A stretch of 64,000 nucleotides of DNA from Chloroflexota bacterium (GTDB taxonomy: Bacteria > Chloroflexota > Anaerolineae > Caldilineales > Caldilineaceae), in assembly GCA_018969295.1 (NCBI GenBank), contig JAGWYN010000007.1, positions 84,945 through 148,944 of the forward strand. The letters are read 5' to 3'. Below are positions 63,672 to 64,000 of this stretch, in pieces. The notes below the pieces were generated by a model. It worked only from the letters and a program-made list of their open reading frames with translations. It was not told the DNA's origin and ran no database searches. Made by a program: the position numbers and the translations under genes. How positions within the stretch are numbered: the first letter of the stretch is position 1; each line of letters begins with the position of its first letter.

Positions 63672-64000
63672 CCCGGCCATTCATGGCCGGGATTCATGGG
63701 GCCGGCCATTCATGGCCGGGATTCATGGGGCCGGCCACTCATGGCCGGGATTCATGGGGCCGGCCACTCATGGCCGGGATTCATGGGGCCGGCCACTCAT
63801 GGCCAGGATTCATGGGGCCGGCCACTCATGGCCAGGATTCATGGGGCCGGCCACTCATGGCCAGGATTCATGGGGCCGGCCACTCATGGCCGGGATTCAT
63901 GGGGCCGGCCATTCATGGCCGGGATTCATGGGGCCGGCCACTCATGGCCGGGATTCATGGGGCCGGCCATTCATGGCCGGGATTCATGGGGCCGGCCACT
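63672..64000. repeat. 29-bp tandem repeat array, continuing past the window
   Basis: About eleven copies of a 29-bp unit follow one another without spacers. Each contains the inverted repeat GGCCAT-TC-ATGGCC (or the AC variant of the fourth-fifth base) and a GGATTCATGGGG stretch. Copies differ by only one or two bases. No reading frame is evident. The array is cut by the window edge, so its full size is unknown. Confidence 0.92.

Noticed and set aside
63672..64000. CRISPR array
   Set aside because: Repeats of about 29 bp have CRISPR-like length and palindromes, but there are no spacers between units and no cas genes in the window.

Overview
The window is GC-rich bacterial chromosome, coded almost end to end on both strands. 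The organism is probably a Chloroflexota member of the Caldilineae/Anaerolineae type. That is an inference from gene style: family-5 solute-binding lipoproteins with Ala/Glu-rich linkers, paired Gfo/Idh/MocA oxidoreductases, a CarH-type photoreceptor beside crtB and photolyase, and a giant secreted protein ending in an LFLPL-type tail. No rRNA, tRNA, CRISPR array or prophage was seen.

Layout. 1-7120 (minus): a dipeptide/oligopeptide ABC transporter operon (binding protein, two permeases, two ATPases), then a 37-residue membrane peptide and a truncated EamA exporter. 7430-9518 (minus): two coupled Gfo/Idh/MocA oxidoreductases. 9732-13943 (plus): a five-gene, translationally coupled cluster (MazG-like pyrophosphohydrolase, GTP cyclohydrolase II-RibD reductase fusion, BchC-like dehydrogenase, QueD-like protein without its catalytic residues, GT4 glycosyltransferase). 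It looks like an undescribed GTP-derived pyrimidine/pterin pathway. 13983-16711 (minus): an isoquinoline 1-oxidoreductase-type molybdenum hydroxylase pair. 16976-19867: a prenyltransferase/squalene-cyclase-like protein and a degenerate IS remnant with fragments of three IS families, in a patch with different base skew.

19916-31317: a light-response region. A B12-binding MerR regulator (CarH/LitR type, minus) diverges from phytoene synthase (plus). Downstream of the regulator on the minus strand run an SDR epimerase, an SRPBCC protein, a carotenoid desaturase-like enzyme, DNA photolyase, an AAA+ ATPase, a TlpA-like lipoprotein and two membrane-anchored proteins. The two divergent promoters share an unusual spacer element, which is repeated three more times in the crtB leader.

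31374-49322: housekeeping and metabolism, including ligA, a MOSC protein, FAH hydrolase, MFS transporter, an unknown 413-residue protein, a MarR regulator, purA, an SDR and an aldo/keto reductase. A his block follows (a hisA-Nudix fusion, hisF, hisI, hisE) with nudC and an ATP-grasp ligase, then a sugar isomerase/enolase-superfamily dehydratase pair. 49369-54467 (minus): methylthioribose kinase with a ribose-type ABC transporter, possibly a methylthioribose salvage uptake unit. 54640-63599: an SNF2-type helicase, a CASTOR/POLLUX-like channel and a 1629-residue secreted M60 metallopeptidase with many accessory domains. The window ends in a 29-bp tandem repeat array that runs off the edge.
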